Below, piece after piece: positions 1 to 12,124 of a stretch of 64,000 bases of DNA. The stretch is from Elymus sibiricus (lineage: Eukaryota > Streptophyta > Magnoliopsida > Poales > Poaceae), in NCBI GenBank assembly GCA_039707655.1, contig CM077668.1, positions 66,171,086 to 66,235,085 of the forward strand, read 5' to 3'. Below the pieces are notes generated by a model that was not told the origin of the DNA, did not search any database, and saw nothing but the letters and a program-made list of their open reading frames with translations. The position numbers and the translations under genes were made by a program. Within the stretch, counting starts at the first letter, position 1; every line of letters begins with the position of its first letter.

Positions 1-61
1 TTCTCACGAGGCGGCTCAATTTTACGATCGTCCGCCTTTTTGCACTACATATGAACTTCAT

Positions 62-886
62 CATCAGGAGAGACCAAATCGATCAAATCTCGGTTGCGGA
101 TCCATACTACATGCATGAGTCCTTCTTGTGTCTCGGTGAATTTGAACGTGAAGCTGCTAGGTAGTACATCGAGAACTTCATGATAATGAATAAGGACAAG
201 GATACGGTTCTCCTACCTTATCATCCAATGTAAGTCATTGCCGGAAAACCCTTTCGTACATTTCAATCATTCCTTCGCTCATATGGTGGCTAATTTGAGG
301 TGTCTTTATTTTCCGCAGCGGGCACGCCGTCCTTATCATTCTTTTCCCGCGAGTCTCCCACGCCGTGTATTTCGACTTGTCCAGAAACTTCGAGAAGAAA
401 GACTACACCCACATAATGAATATTCTGGATAGTGCTCTCAACGGCTTCAGCATGATGGGTGGCCACATCGAGATCAGGAAACAAAGGAAAGGCGCGCCGG
501 GTTTCTCGCATAAAACTACGTTCTGCTCGGTCCATCAACCGGTAGGAAGCCACAACGATGAATTCTACGTCCTCCATCACATGATGGAGTTCAGAAGGGA
601 CCGCCAACGTCTTCGCATGACAACCAGAAACGATGACCATATCCGTCAATGGGCACAAGACTTAGGAGCCGAACTGGACTATAAGCTCAGAGATGACTTC
701 TTTCGCATCCAGAGGGACATTGCATAGATCATCATTAAAGATGTCGTCGAAGAGGAAGGGATGTTCTACCACGGCCCTATATCGCGAGCTGACGTCAGAA
801 CTCGCATAGGCATGCAACGTCAGGACCTGACGCTGTTCACCAAGCTAGGGTGCATCCTCCCGGATATGTATGGATGGAACTTGTAG
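62..886 (+). pseudogene. CACTA-associated Ulp1-like (C48) protease, decayed
   Basis: The C-terminal part of a C48-type cysteine protease as carried by grass CACTA elements. An exon reads to about 229 (donor GTAAGT), an intron follows, and the next exon starts after an AG near 318. The motif GHAVLI near 321 keeps the likely catalytic His and VYFDLSRN keeps the likely catalytic Asp. Where the catalytic Cys is expected, the sequence reads QPVGSHNDEFYVL, with no Cys. Reading continues in the same frame past an in-frame TAG at 725-727 to a final TAG at 884-886, ending GCILPDMYGWNL. A further in-frame TAG lies near 155. It is therefore a broken gene, and the missing Cys suggests the lineage was already proteolytically inactive. 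Confidence 0.7.
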
Positions 887-1165
887 TGATTCACGATGCC
901 GATGATGATGTGTCGGTTGAATTAGTACTTTATTTAAATGGTCCCGCTGAACTTGCGTAACGGTAGTTAATTAGTTTGGGTACGATGAACCTGCGTACAT
1001 CTAGTTAATTAGTTTGGGTACGATGAACCTGTGTTGATTATGTTTACTATATGTTATATATTTTTGCTAACTCTTTCTCTTCGTGTTGCTCAAGTATATT
1101 ATGTTGCATATTATTGTTGAATTCGCTTGATGAAGATGCATCTCTAACAGGTACATAGATCCTTG

Positions 1166-1417
1166 ATGGCGAAGAAGTGCTATGCCGTGTACATAGGGAG
1201 GGTTCCGGGAGTGTACGACGAGTGGCCCGAGTGTCAGGCCCAAGTGTCACGGTTCTTGGGCAGCAGCCATAAAGGGTCCTATAGCAGACAAGAAGCAGAA
1301 GCTAGTTACTTGAGGTTCACGCTAGCGCGAGAGAGGAATCAGAACCGGCGCCTCATGTACTGCATAATTCTGCTCTTACTCATAGTGATAGCTCTTCTCT
1401 TCTATATCATTGTTTAG
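1166..1417 (+). CDS. Small viroplasmin/RNase H1 N-terminal domain protein with C-terminal membrane anchor
   Basis: An intact 83-residue ORF. I chose the ATG at 1166 over a TTG three bases upstream. The N-terminal half (AKKCYAVYIGRVPGVYDEW, then FLGSSHKGSYSRQEAEASY) has the pattern of the viroplasmin/RNase H1 N-terminal domain, a nucleic-acid-binding fold. The last 20-odd residues are a strongly hydrophobic segment (LMYCIILLLLIVIALLFYII), so the product would be a tail-anchored protein. Such ORFs are frequent next to Ulp1-like genes in Triticeae CACTA elements. It lies downstream of the decayed protease on the same strand. It is the only undamaged ORF of the CACTA in this window. Its function is unknown. 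Confidence 0.7.
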   Translation: MAKKCYAVYIGRVPGVYDEWPECQAQVSRFLGSSHKGSYSRQEAEASYLRFTLARERNQNRRLMYCIILLLLIVIALLFYIIV

Positions 1418-3258
1418 ATGGATGATGAAACATGTGTATGGGATGACGATGTATGCTACTTGTGAGCTGCGTTGGGATTTCCCAGAAGAGGAGGGGATGA
1501 TGCAGTATAGTAAAGATAAGTATTTCCCTCAGTTATGAAACCAAGGTTATCAATCCAGTAGGAGAATCACGCAACACCTCGTTAACAGTACATGCACACA
1601 AAATAACAAATCCTTGCACCCAACGCAAACAAGGGGTTGTCAATCCCTTGGCGGTTAATTGCAAGATTAAATTGTATGGTGATAGATAAATAGATCGAAC
1701 AAAAATATAAAATAAAATAAATAAAGTAAAGTGCAGCAAGGTATTTTTAGGATTTTTAATATATGATAGAAGTAGACCCGGGGGCCATAGTTTTCACTAG
1801 AGGCTTCTCTCATGAAAATAGCATACGGTGGGTGAACAAATTACTGTTGGGCAATTGATAGAAAAGAAAATAATCATGACGATATCCAAGGCAATGATCA
1901 TGTATATAGGCATCACGTCCGAGACAAGTAGACCGACTCCTGCCTGCATCTACTACTATTACTCCACACATCGACCGCTATCCAGCATGCATCTAGTGTA
2001 TTACGTCCATAAAGAACGGAGTAACGCCTCAAGCAAGATAACATGATGTAGACAAAGTAAACTCACGCATGAATAAACCCCATCTTTTTACCCTTAATAG
2101 CAACGATACATTGATGTCTACTACACAACTTGTTCTTGTAGACTCGTGTTGGGCCTCCAAGCGCAGAGGTTTGTAGGACAGTAGCAATTTTCCCTCAAGT
2201 GGATAACCTAAGGTTTATCATTCCGTGGGAGGCATAGGATGAAGACGGTCTCTCTCAAACAACCCTGCAACCAAATAACAAAGAATCTCTTGTGTCCCCA
2301 ACACACCCAATACAATGGTAAATTGTATAGGTGCACTAGTTCGGCGAAGAGATGGTGATACAAGTGTAGTATGGATAGTATATATAGGTTTTTGTAATCT
2401 GAAAATATAAAAACAGCAAGGTAACTAGTAACAAAAGTGAGCACAAACGGTATTGCAATGCTTAAAAATAAGTCCTAGGGTTCATACTTTCACTAGTGCA
2501 ATCTCTCAACAATGCTAACATAATTGGATCATATAACCATCCCTCAACGTGCGATAAAGAATTGTTGGGGAACGGAGCATGAATTTCAAAAATTTCCTAC
2601 GCTCACGCAAGATCTATCCATGGAGATGCATCGCTACGAGAGGGGAGAGTGTGTCTACATACCCTCGTAGACCGTTTAGCGGAAGCGTCTCACAACGCGG
2701 TTGATGTAGTCGAACAATCCTTCGAGCTCCACCGATCGAGTACCGAACGTACGGCACCTCCGAGTTCTACACACGTGCATCTCGGTGACGTTCCTCGCCT
2801 TCTTGATCCAGTAGATGAGTTCCATCAGCACGACAGCGTGGCGACGGTGACGGTGAAGTGATTCCGGCAGGGCTTCGCCTAAGCTCTCCGAAAATATGAC
2901 CGAGGTGGAAAACGGAGATCGGGGCACCGCACACGGCTATGGGACAATTGTGTGTCTCCAAGGGGTGCCCCTCCTCCGTATATAAAGGAGGGAGGGAGGA
3001 GGCCGGCCCCTTAGGGGTGCGCCAAGTGTGGGGAGTCCTACTAGGACTCCTTAGTCCTAGTAGGATTCCACCTCCCATACGGAGTAGGAAAGGGGGAAGG
3101 GAGAGGGAAAGGAAAGAGGGGGCTGCGCCCCCTCCCCTAGTCCAATTCGGTTTGGGCAAGGGGGGGCGCGCGCCTCCTCACGTGGCCTGCCTCTCCTTTT
3201 CCCGTATGGCCCAATAAGGCCCATTACTTCTCCCGGTGAATTCCCGTAACTCCCCGGT

Positions 3259-4193
3259 CAGTGGCGAAGCCACGTTATACCTGTGTAGTCGCTTGACTAC
3301 ACAGGATTTTCATACGTAGTTGACCCCAGGTCTGCATACGACACGCTAAATTTGGAATTTCAGTACACAGGCCCATCTATCAATTGGTTGGGCCGCTACT
3401 GGGCCATAATAGCAAGAAGTCCAAAATCCCTTACCTGCGTTGATCCCCAAATTACGTGATCTCCTTTAACTTCCCGTACTAACGCATGACAAATTCCCTC
3501 AAAAAAAAACTAACGCATGACAGTGGACAGCCGCCGCAGCGCAGCCTCTTCCCGTCCTTCGCTCGGCGCCTCCGATCTTTGGCATGGACTCTGGGCGTGA
3601 GGCGTCAGGCACGGCCACCTCCGGCCGTCTGGCGAGCCGCGAGCGACGCACCCACGGCTGCACACGCATAGTGCGCCAGAATCAATTGATCAATATAATA
3701 CTGCTGTACTAGTCACCACTCTGTATCCGATCCAACATCAGGATGAGGCCCTCCACTTCTATTTGTAAGTTTTATTTATCTGCCAACGCTGCAATACTCT
3801 TCTTTATCTTCCATTTTTTTTTCTCTCACTAGCAATATTAGGATTCAGGAAGCAAGAGATTGTTTTTATTAAGAATAATAATTGCATATTTTGTTTTTCT
3901 TAGCAATAGATTTATTTTGTCAGGTCTTTGGTTTGATAAATGGATAAATTTGTAAAGAAGTGGCAATCCAAGTCAAATGTTGCAAATTCCTCACAACAAT
4001 CACCTAAAAATGGGGAAGAACAGACTCCTATTGATGCTCACAACATATCAAAGTATGCATGACCGCAAAGCACTACTACCATAGATATGTTTGTTCGTAG
4101 TAAAGTAAGATATTTTTTGTTCCTGTTTATGATCTAGAAAAGTTCATTAGTAAAGCTTGACATCACAAGGTTTTGATCCTGGCACCGCCACTG
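3259..4193. mobile_element. Non-autonomous hAT DNA transposon in the Copia LTR
   Basis: The left end reads CAGTGGCGAAGCCA and the reverse complement of the right end reads CAGTGGCGGTGCCA, a terminal inverted repeat. It is flanked by a perfect 8-bp duplication TCCCCGGT (3251-3258 and 4194-4201), the hAT signature. The partner LTR at 11088-11105 shows the empty site with one TCCCCGGT, which proves a precise insertion after the Copia integrated. At 935 bp it cannot encode a full transposase. Confidence 0.9.
3940..4062 (+). pseudogene. N-terminal remnant of a hAT (TTF-type zinc-finger) transposase
   Basis: A 40-codon reading frame starting MDKFVKKWQSKS and ending at TGA. Short lysine-rich starts of this kind resemble the N-terminus of plant hAT transposases of the TTF zinc-finger class. 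No zinc finger, RNase H-like or dimerisation domain follows, so this is a remnant retained inside the deleted element. Assignment rests on general resemblance and on its location within a proven hAT. Confidence 0.45.
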
Positions 4194-5227
4194 TCCCCGG
4201 TACTCCGAAAAATACCCGAATCACTCGGAACCTTTCCGACGTCCGAATATAGCCTTCCAATATATGAATCTTTACCTCTCGACCATTTCAAGACTCCTCG
4301 TCATGTCCGTGATCTCATCCGGGACTCCGAACAAACTTCGGCCACCAATCACATAACTCATATAATACTAAATCGTCATCGAACCTTAAGTGTGCGGACC
4401 CTACGGGTTCGGAAATGATGTAGACATGAGCGAGACGACTCTCCGGTCAATAACCAACAGCGGAACCTGGATGCTCATATTGGTTCCTACATATTCCACG
4501 AAGATCTTTATCGGTGAACCTCATATGTCAACATACGTTGTTCCCTTTGTCTGGCGGTATGTTACTTGCCCGAGATTCGATCGTCGGTATCTAATACCTA
4601 GTTCAATCTCGTTACCGGCAAGTCTCTTTACTCGTTCCGTAATACATCATCTTGCAACTAACTCTTTAGTCACGGTGCTTGCAAGGCTTCTGTGATGCTG
4701 TATTACCGAGAGGGCCCAGCGATACCTCTCCGATAGTCGGAGTGACAAATCCCAATCTCGATCCATGCCAACTCAACAAACACTTTCGGAGATACCTGTA
4801 GTGCACCTTTATAATCACCCAGTAACGTTGTGACGTTTGATACACCCAAAGTATTCCTACGGTATCCGGGAGTTGCATGATCTCATGGTCAGAGGAACGT
4901 GTATTTGACATAGTGAAAGCAATAGCAATAAACTGAACGATCATTTGCTATGCTAACGGTTGGGTCATGTCCATCACATCATTCTCCTAATGATGTGATC
5001 CCGTTATCAAATGACAACTCATGTCCATGGTTAGGAAACCTTGACCATCTTTTGATCAACGAGCTAGTCTAGTAGAGGCATACTAGGGACATAGTATTTG
5101 TCTATTATCCACACATGTATTTAGTTTCCGGTCAATACAATTCTAGCATGAATAATAAACTATTATCATGAACGGGGAAATATGATAATAACTAATTTAT
5201 TATTGCCTCTAGGGCATATTTCCAACA

Positions 5228-6126
5228 GTCTCCCACTTGCACTAGAGTCAATAATCTAGATTACATCTCCATGTAATTAACACTTAATCAGTTCTAAAGC
5301 TGATCATGTTTTGCTTGTGAGAGAGGTTTTAGTCAACGGGTCTGCAATATTCAGATCCGTGTGTTCTTGGCAAATTTCTATGTTATATGTAGATGCTGCT
5401 ACCACACTCTGTTTGGAGCTACTCAAAAAGATTTCCCCACTATACTTATCCGGTCTGAGACTCATAGTCTTTCGGATCAGTGTTTAAAGCTTGCATCGAC
5501 GTAACCCCTTACGACGAACTCTTTATCATCTCTATTCCTGAGAAATTCTTCCTTAGTCATCTTAAGGATAATTTGACCGCTGTCCAGTGATCTACTCCTG
5601 GATCACTTTGGTACCTCTTTTGCCAGACACATGGCAAGGCACACAGCTTGGCATACTTTATAGAACCTACGGCCGAGGCATAGGGGATAACCTTCATCCA
5701 TTCTATTTATTTTGCCGTGGTCGAGATTTGAGTCTTACTCAACTTCACACCTTTCACCACAGTCAAGAACTCCTTCTTTGACTGATCCATTTTGAACTTC
5801 TTCAAAATCTTGTCAAGGTATATGTTTTGTGAAAGTCATATGAGGCGTCTCAATCTATCTCTATAGATTTTGATGCCTAACATGTAAACAACCTTTACCT
5901 AGATCTTCAAGTCTTACTCCACTTCACACCAGCCAAGAACTTATTTCTTTTGACTTGATCCATTTTGAACTTCTTCAAAATCTCATCAAGGTGTGTGAAA
6001 ATCTTTTATCAGGTGTCTTGATCTATCTCTATAGATCTCGATGCCCAAACCGTGGATAACTCAAAAACAGGTTTTTATTGAAAAACTCCTTTCAATTAAT
6101 TCTTTATGCTTTCCAGAAATTCTACA
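5228..6126 (-). pseudogene. Degraded 3' part of Copia pol (end of RT, RNase H) with a tandem duplication
   Basis: On the minus strand this should encode the end of reverse transcriptase and RNase H. Recognisable scraps such as ILKKFKMDQ occur, but no open frame survives. A segment of about 170 bp is duplicated in tandem: TGATCCATTTTGAACTTC occurs at 5783 and 5956, and ATCTATCTCTATAGAT at 5853 and 6021. The copies have diverged from each other. Confidence 0.6.
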
Positions 6127-7890
6127 TCATTTCCAATCACATATACTTATTAGAAATGTTATAGAGCTCCCACTCACTTTGTTGTAAATACAAGTTTCTC
6201 CATAAACTTGCATAAACCCAAACGCTTTGATCACTTCATCAAAGCGAGTATTCCAGCTCCGAGATGCTTGCACCAGTCCATAGATGGATCGCTGGAGCTT
6301 GCATACTTTGTTAGCACCTTTAGGATCGACAAAACCTTCCGGTTGCATCATATACAATTCTTCCTTAAGGAATCCATTAAGGAATGCCGTTTTGACGTCC
6401 ATTTGCCAGATTTCATAATCATAAAATGCGGCAATTGCTAACATAATTCTGACAGACTTTAGCATCGCTACGGGTGAGAAAGTCTCATCGTAGTCAACTC
6501 CTTGAACTTGTCGATAACCTTTAGCAACAAGTCGTGCTTTATAGACGGTGACATTACCATCAGCGTCCGTCTTCTTCTTAAAGATCCATTTATTTTTAAT
6601 AGCTTGCCGTTCATCGGGCAAGTCTACCAAAGTCCACACTTTGTTCTCATACATGGATCTAATCTCGGATTTCATGGCCTCAAGCCATTTGTCGGAATCC
6701 GGGCTCGCCATCGTTTCTTCATAGTTCGTAGGTTCACTGTTGTCTAACAACATGACCTCCAAGACAGGATTGCCGTACCAATCTGGTGCGGAGCGTGTCC
6801 TGGTTGACCTACGAGGTTCTGTAGCAACTTGATCCGAAGCTTCATGATCATCATCATCTACTTCCTCTCTGGTCTGTGTCGGTGTCATAGAAATTTCTTT
6901 CTGTGGCGTACTACTATCCAGAGGAGGTACAATTACCTCATCAAGTTCTACTTTCCTCCCACTCACTTCTTTCGAGAGAAACTCCTTCTCTAGAAAGGAT
7001 CCATTCTTAGCAACGAATACTTTGCCTTCGAATTTGTGGTAGAAGGTGTACCCAACGGTCTCCTTTGGGTATCCTATGAAGACGCACTTATCCGCTTTGG
7101 GTTCGAGCTTATCTGGCTGAAGCCTTTTGACATAAGCATTGCATCCCCAAACTTTCAGAAACGACAGCTTAGGTTTCTTGCCAAACCACAGTTCATACGG
7201 TGTCGTCTCAACGGATTTAGACGGTGCCCTATTTAAAGTGAATGCAGCTGTCATTAATGCATAACCCCAAAATGATAGTGGCAAATCGGTAAGAGACATC
7301 ATAGAACGCACCATATCTAATAGAGTACGATTACGACGTTCGGACACACCATTACGCTGTGGTGTTCCAGGTGGCGTGAGCTGTGAAATAATTCCACATT
7401 GTCTTAAGTGATTGCCAAACTCGTAACTCAAATATTCTCCTCCACGATCAGATCGTAAGAACTTTATTTTCTTGTTACGATGGTTCTCTACTTCACTCTG
7501 AAATTCTTTGAACTTTTCAAATGTTTCAGATTTATGCTTCATCAAGTAGACATAGCCATATCTACTCAAATCATCTGTGAACGTGAGAACATAACGATAT
7601 CCACCGCGCGCCTCAACACTCATCGGACCGCATACATCGGTATGTATTATTTCCAATAAGTTAGTTGCTCGCTCCATTGTTCCGAAGAACGGAGTTTTAG
7701 TCATCTTGCCAATAAGGCACGGTTCACATGTCTCAAATGATTCATAATCAAGAGATTCCAAAAACCCATCTGCATGGAGTTTCTTCATGTGTTTAACACT
7801 GATATGACCTAAGCGGCAGTGCCACAAATATGTGGTACTATCATTATCTTTTGGCATTCGTGTTATGAACATATGTATTACTACGATCAA
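6127..7890 (-). pseudogene. Copia pol fragment: integrase and N-terminal reverse transcriptase
   Basis: A 587-residue open frame. Near the start, HCRLGHI and, later, CEPC form the HHCC zinc-binding region of integrase. The catalytic DDE triad is visible as HTDVCGP, LRSDRGGEY and NGVSERRNR. The GKKP...WGCNAYV segment follows. After an acidic linker, the reverse transcriptase begins (NKWIFKKK, KARLVAKGY, QMDVKTAFLNG, SIYGL). The frame ends right before where the YVDD catalytic box should be (SSITFLISICDWK then stop), so a frameshift or deletion has removed RT activity. There is no start appropriate for a polyprotein, because the upstream gag and protease frames are also broken. Confidence 0.85.
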
Positions 7891-9070
7891 GATTCAATAA
7901 ACCTTTCATTTTAAGTGCATGATCATCAATGATATTATCCAAATAGAATAACAATTATTCTCTGAAATTGAATAACCGTCTTGCAATAAACACTATCAAA
8001 TATAATGTTCATGCTTAACGCAAGCACCAAATAACAATTATTTAGGTTCATCACTAATCCTGAAGGTAGAGAGAGCGTGGCGATGGTGATCACATCAACC
8101 TTGGAGACACTTCCAATGCACATCGTCACCTCGTTCTTTAGCTAGCCCTCGTTTATTCCGAAGCTCCATGTTTCAAGTTGCAAGCAACTGAACAAGTATC
8201 AAATACCCAGGTGCTCCTACGAGTACTAGTAAGGTACACATCAATAACATGTATATCAAATATCTTTGTTGTCATTGCCAGTCTTATTATCTGCCAGTTA
8301 CTTTGGGGAAGTTCCGCTCCTTGTGACATTTCCCTTTGCAATGGGAGCACTAAGTCTCGGGTTTGGTTCAGCCTTGGGTTTCTTCGTGTGAGCGGCAACT
8401 GTTTTACCGTTCTTCTTGAAGTTCCCTTTTCTTTCCGTTGCCCTTCTTGAAACTAGTGGTCTTATTAACCATCAACACTTGATGCTCCCTTTTTTGATTT
8501 CTACATCCGCAGATTGTAGCATCGCGAATAGCTTAAGGATCTTCTATCCCTTGCATGTTTATAGTTCATCACGAAGATCCAGTAGCTTAGTGATAGTGAC
8601 TGGAGAACTCTATCAATCACCACTTTATTCGGAAGTCTAACTCCCACTTGATTCAAGTGTTTGAAGTACTCAGACATTCTAAGTACATGCTCACTAACGG
8701 AGCTGTTCTCCTCCATCTTGTAGCTATAGAACTTGTCGAAGGTGTCATACCTCTCGACCCGGGTGTGAGCTTGAAAAACAAATTTTCAGCTCTTGGAACA
8801 TCTCATATGCTCTGTGTTGCTCAAAACATATTTGGAGCTCCGGTTCTAAGCCGTAAAGTATGGCGCACTGAACTATCGAGTAGTCATCTTTTCTTGTCTG
8901 CCAAACGTTCATAACGTCCTCAGACGAAGCCGTAGGGGTATTTCACTGAGCGGTGCATTAAGGACATAAGCCTTCTGTGCAGCAGTGAGGACAATCCTCA
9001 GATCACGGACCTAGTCTGCATAGTTGCTTCCATCAACTTTCAACTTCGTTTTCTCTAGGAACATAATAAA
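7891..9070 (-). pseudogene. Copia gag/protease region, decayed
   Basis: Separate minus-strand frames keep pieces of a Copia gag and protease. At 8501-8716 lies a gag (UBN2-type) stretch including LRMSEYFKHLNQVG. At 8153-8398 lies a protease-proximal stretch with IDVYLTSTRRSTWVFDTCS, where the usual protease signature DTGS has become DTCS. Next to it, at 7935-8129, is GLVMNLNNCYLVLALSMN. Frameshifts separate these pieces. Confidence 0.7.
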
Positions 9071-10371
9071 AACAGGGGAACTACAGCGCGGTCTATTGAT
9101 CTACAACATAAAATTGCAAAGATTATTTAGACTATGTTCATGATAATTGAAGTTCAATTAATCAAATTACTTAAGAACTCCCACTTAGATTAACATCCCT
9201 CAAGTTGTCTAAGTGTAACATGATCCACATCAACTAAACCACGTCCGATCATCACGTGAGGTGGATTAGTTATCAATGGTGAACATCTTTCATGTTGATC
9301 ATATCTACTATATGACTCATGTTCGACCTTTCGGTCTCTTGTGTTCCGAGGCCATGTCTGTACATGCTAGGCTCGTCAAGTTTAACCCAAGTATTCTGTG
9401 TGTGTAAAACTGGCTTACACCCGTTGTATGCGAACGAAAGAATCCATCACACCCGATCATCACGTGGTGCTTAGAAGCGTCGAACCTTCGCAACGGTGCA
9501 TACTAGGGGAGAACACTTATCTTGAAATTTAGTGAAGGATCATCTTATAATGCTACCATCGTCCTAAGCAAAATAAGATGCATAAAAGGATTAACATCAC
9601 ATGCAATTCAATATATGTGACATGATATGGCCATCATCGTCTTGTGCTTTTGATCTCCATCAGCAAAGCACCGTCATGATCTCCATCGTCACCGGGTTGA
9701 CACCTTGATCTCCATCGTAGCGTCGTGACACCTTGATCTCCATCGTAGCGTCGTGACACCTTGATCTCCATCATAGCGTCATGGTCGTCTCGCCAATTAT
9801 TGCTATTACTACTACTACTGCTAACTCATAGCGGTAAAGTAAAGCAATTACATAGCGTTGGCATTGCATACAATAAAGAGACAACCATAAGGCTCCTGCC
9901 GGTTGCCTGATAATTTACAAAACATGATCATCTCATAAAACAACTTATATCACATCATGTCTTGGCCATATCATATCACCAGCATACCCTGCAAAAACAA
10001 GTTAGACGTCCTCAACTTTGTAGTTGCAAGTTTTACGTGGCTGCTACGGGTTTGCAAGAACCGTTCTTACCTACGCAAAACCACAACGTGGTGTAGTGAT
10101 TGGTTTTTGATCTTCTAAAAGAACCCTCTTCATTGAAACCGATTCAACTAAAGTGAGAGAGACAGACACCCGCCAGTCACCTTTATACAACGAGTGCACG
10201 TAGCGGTGAAACCTGTCTCGCGTAAGCGTACGCGTAATGTCGGTCCGGGCCGCTTCATCTCACAATACCGCCGAATCAAGTATCAACTAGTAGCAGCAAG
10301 CAATATGTATACACCCACGCCCACAACTCGTTTGTGTTCTACTTGTGCAAATCACATCTACGCATAGACCT
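9071..10371 (-). other. Copia leader / untranslated region with a CTCCATCGTAGCGTCGTGAC repeat
   Basis: Non-coding part between the decayed gag and the primer-binding site. At 9655-9785 a unit containing CACCTTGATCTCCATCGTAG recurs about every 29 bases (three to four copies). I see no gene here. Confidence 0.5.
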
Positions 10372-10384
10372 GGCTCGGATGCCA
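10372..10384 (-). promoter_or_regulatory. Copia tRNA primer-binding site
   Basis: On the minus strand it reads TGGCATCCGAGCC, immediately next to the 5' LTR end. This resembles the initiator tRNA-Met binding site TGGTATCAGAGCC typical of Copia elements, with differences at two to three positions. Confidence 0.65.
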
Positions 10385-10385
10385 C

Positions 10386-12124
10386 TGTTGGGGAACGGAG
10401 CATGAATTTCAAAAATTTCCTACGCTCACGCAAGATCTATCCATGGAGATGCATCGCTACGAGAGGGGAGAGTGTGTCTACGTACCCTCGTAGACCGTTT
10501 AGCGGAAGCGTCTCACAACGGAGTTGATGTAGTCGAACAATCCTTCGAGCTCCACCGATTGAGTACCGAACGTACGGCACCTCCGAGTTCTACACACGTG
10601 CAGCTCGGTGACGTTCCTCGCCTTCTTGATCCAGCAAGACGTCGAGGTAGTAGATGAGTTCCGTCAGCACGACGGCATGGCGACGGTGACGGTGAAGTGA
10701 TTCCGGCAGGGCTTCGCCTAAGCTCTCCGAAAATATGACCGAGGTGGAAAACGGAGATCGGGGCACCGCACACGGCTATGGGACAATTGTGTGTCTCCAA
10801 GGGGTGCCCCTCCTCCGTATATAAAGGAGGGAGGGAGGAGGCCGGCCCCTTAGGGGTGCGCCAAGTGTGGGGAGTCCTACTAGGACTCCTTAGTCCTAGT
10901 AGGATTCCACCTCCCATACGGAGTAGGAAAGGGGGAAGGGAGAGGGAAAGGAAAGAGGGGGCTGCGCCCCCTCCCCTGGTCCAATTCGGTTTGGGCAAGG
11001 GGGGCGCACGCGCCTCCTCACGTGGCCTGCCTCTCCTTTTCCCGTATGGCCCAATAAGGCCCATTACTTCTCCCGGTGAATTCCCGTAACTCCCCGGTAC
11101 TCCGAAAAATACCCGAATCACTCGGAACCTTTCCGACGTCCGAATATAGCCTTCCAATATATGAATCTTTACCTCTCGACCATTTCAAGACTCCTCGTCA
11201 TGTCCGTGATCTCATCCGGGACTCCGAACAAACTTCGGCCACCAATCACATAACTCATATAATACTAAATCGTCATCGAACCTTAAGTGTGCGGACCCTA
11301 CGGGTTCGGGAATGATGTAGACATGACCGAGACGACTCTCCGGTCAATAACCAACAGCGGAACCTGGATGCTCATATTGGTTCCTACATATTCCACGAAG
11401 ATCTTTATCGGTGAACCTCATATGTCAACATACGTTGTTCCCTTTGTCTGGCGGTATGTTACTTGCCCGAGATTCGATCGTCGGTATCTAATACCTAGTT
11501 CAATCTCGTTACCGGCAAGTCTCTTTACTCGTTCCGTAATACATCATCTTGCAACTAACTCTTTAGTCACGGTGCTTGCAAGGCTTCTGTGATGCTGTAT
11601 TACCGAGAGGGCCCAGCGATACCTCTCCGATAGTCGGAGTGACAAATCCCAATCTCGATCCATGCCAACTCAACAAACACTTTCGGAGATACCTGTAGTG
11701 CACCTTTATAATCACCCAGTAACGTTGTGACGTTTGATACACCCAAAGTATTCCTACGGTATCCGGGAGTTGCATGATCTCATGGTCAGAGGAACGTGTA
11801 TTTGACATAGTGAAAGCAATAGCAATAAACTGAACGATCATTTGCTATGCTAACGGTTGGGTCATGTCCATCACATCATTCTCCTAATGATGTGATCCCG
11901 TTATCAAATGACAACTCATGTCCATGGTCAGGAAACCTTGACCATCTTTTGATCAACGAGCTAGTCTAGTAGAGGCATACTAGGGACATAGTATTTGTCT
12001 ATTATCCACACATGTATTTAGTTTCTGGTCAATACAATTCTAGCATGAATAATAAACTATTATCATGAACGGGGAAATATGATAATAACTAATTTATTAT
12101 TGCCTCTAGGGCATATTTCCAACA
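10386..12124 (-). repeat. Copia 5' LTR (element orientation)
   Basis: 1739 bp; starts TGTTGGGG and ends TTCCAACA on the + strand. On its own strand it begins TGTTGGAAATATGCCC, the start I associate with the Angela/BARE/WIS group. It holds the uninterrupted site of the hAT insertion carried by the other LTR. Confidence 0.87.
10818..10825 (-). promoter_or_regulatory. TATA box of the Copia LTR promoter
   Basis: TATATAAA on the + strand reads TTTATATA on the element strand. It lies about 430 bp before the internal region, a sensible place for the U3/R boundary. The same site is at 2979-2986 in the other LTR. Confidence 0.5.

Larger units (their letters stand above)
2563..5227 (-). repeat. Copia 3' LTR (element orientation), carrying a hAT insertion
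   Basis: This LTR is 2665 bp against 1739 bp for its partner. The excess is the 935-bp hAT plus its 8-bp duplication, less a 17-bp deletion near 2807. It ends at TTCCAACA (5227) next to GTCTCCCACTTGC, which on the minus strand is the purine-rich AAGTGGGAGAC expected of a polypurine tract. A TATATAAA lies at 2979-2986. Confidence 0.85.
2563..12124 (-). mobile_element. Copia LTR retrotransposon, Angela/BARE/WIS-like, full length
   Basis: Terminal TG...CA LTRs (2563-5227 and 10386-12124) flank a 5.2-kb internal region. The target duplication AGAAT is at 2558-2562 and 12125-12129. Coding remnants, primer-binding site and LTR promoter all place it on the minus strand: 5' LTR at high coordinates, 3' LTR at low coordinates. 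Order on the minus strand is gag, protease, integrase, reverse transcriptase, which is the Copia order. The two LTRs are nearly identical apart from a hAT insertion and an indel of about 17 bp, so insertion looks recent. Coding capacity is nevertheless already broken, suggesting mobilisation in trans. Confidence 0.88.

Noticed and set aside
290..658. A minus-strand ORF over the CACTA protease
   Set aside because: It is a shadow of the protease frame on the + strand, which has recognisable C48 features.
1163..1417. A virus-derived gene because of the viroplasmin domain
   Set aside because: The domain name comes from caulimoviruses, but it is also the RNase H1 N-terminal domain and occurs in CACTA elements. 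The context is clearly a CACTA.
10513..11157. A 214-residue minus-strand ORF in the Copia LTR
   Set aside because: It lies in the LTR around the TATA box, has low-complexity composition and is shorter and altered in the sister LTR. It is probably not a protein.
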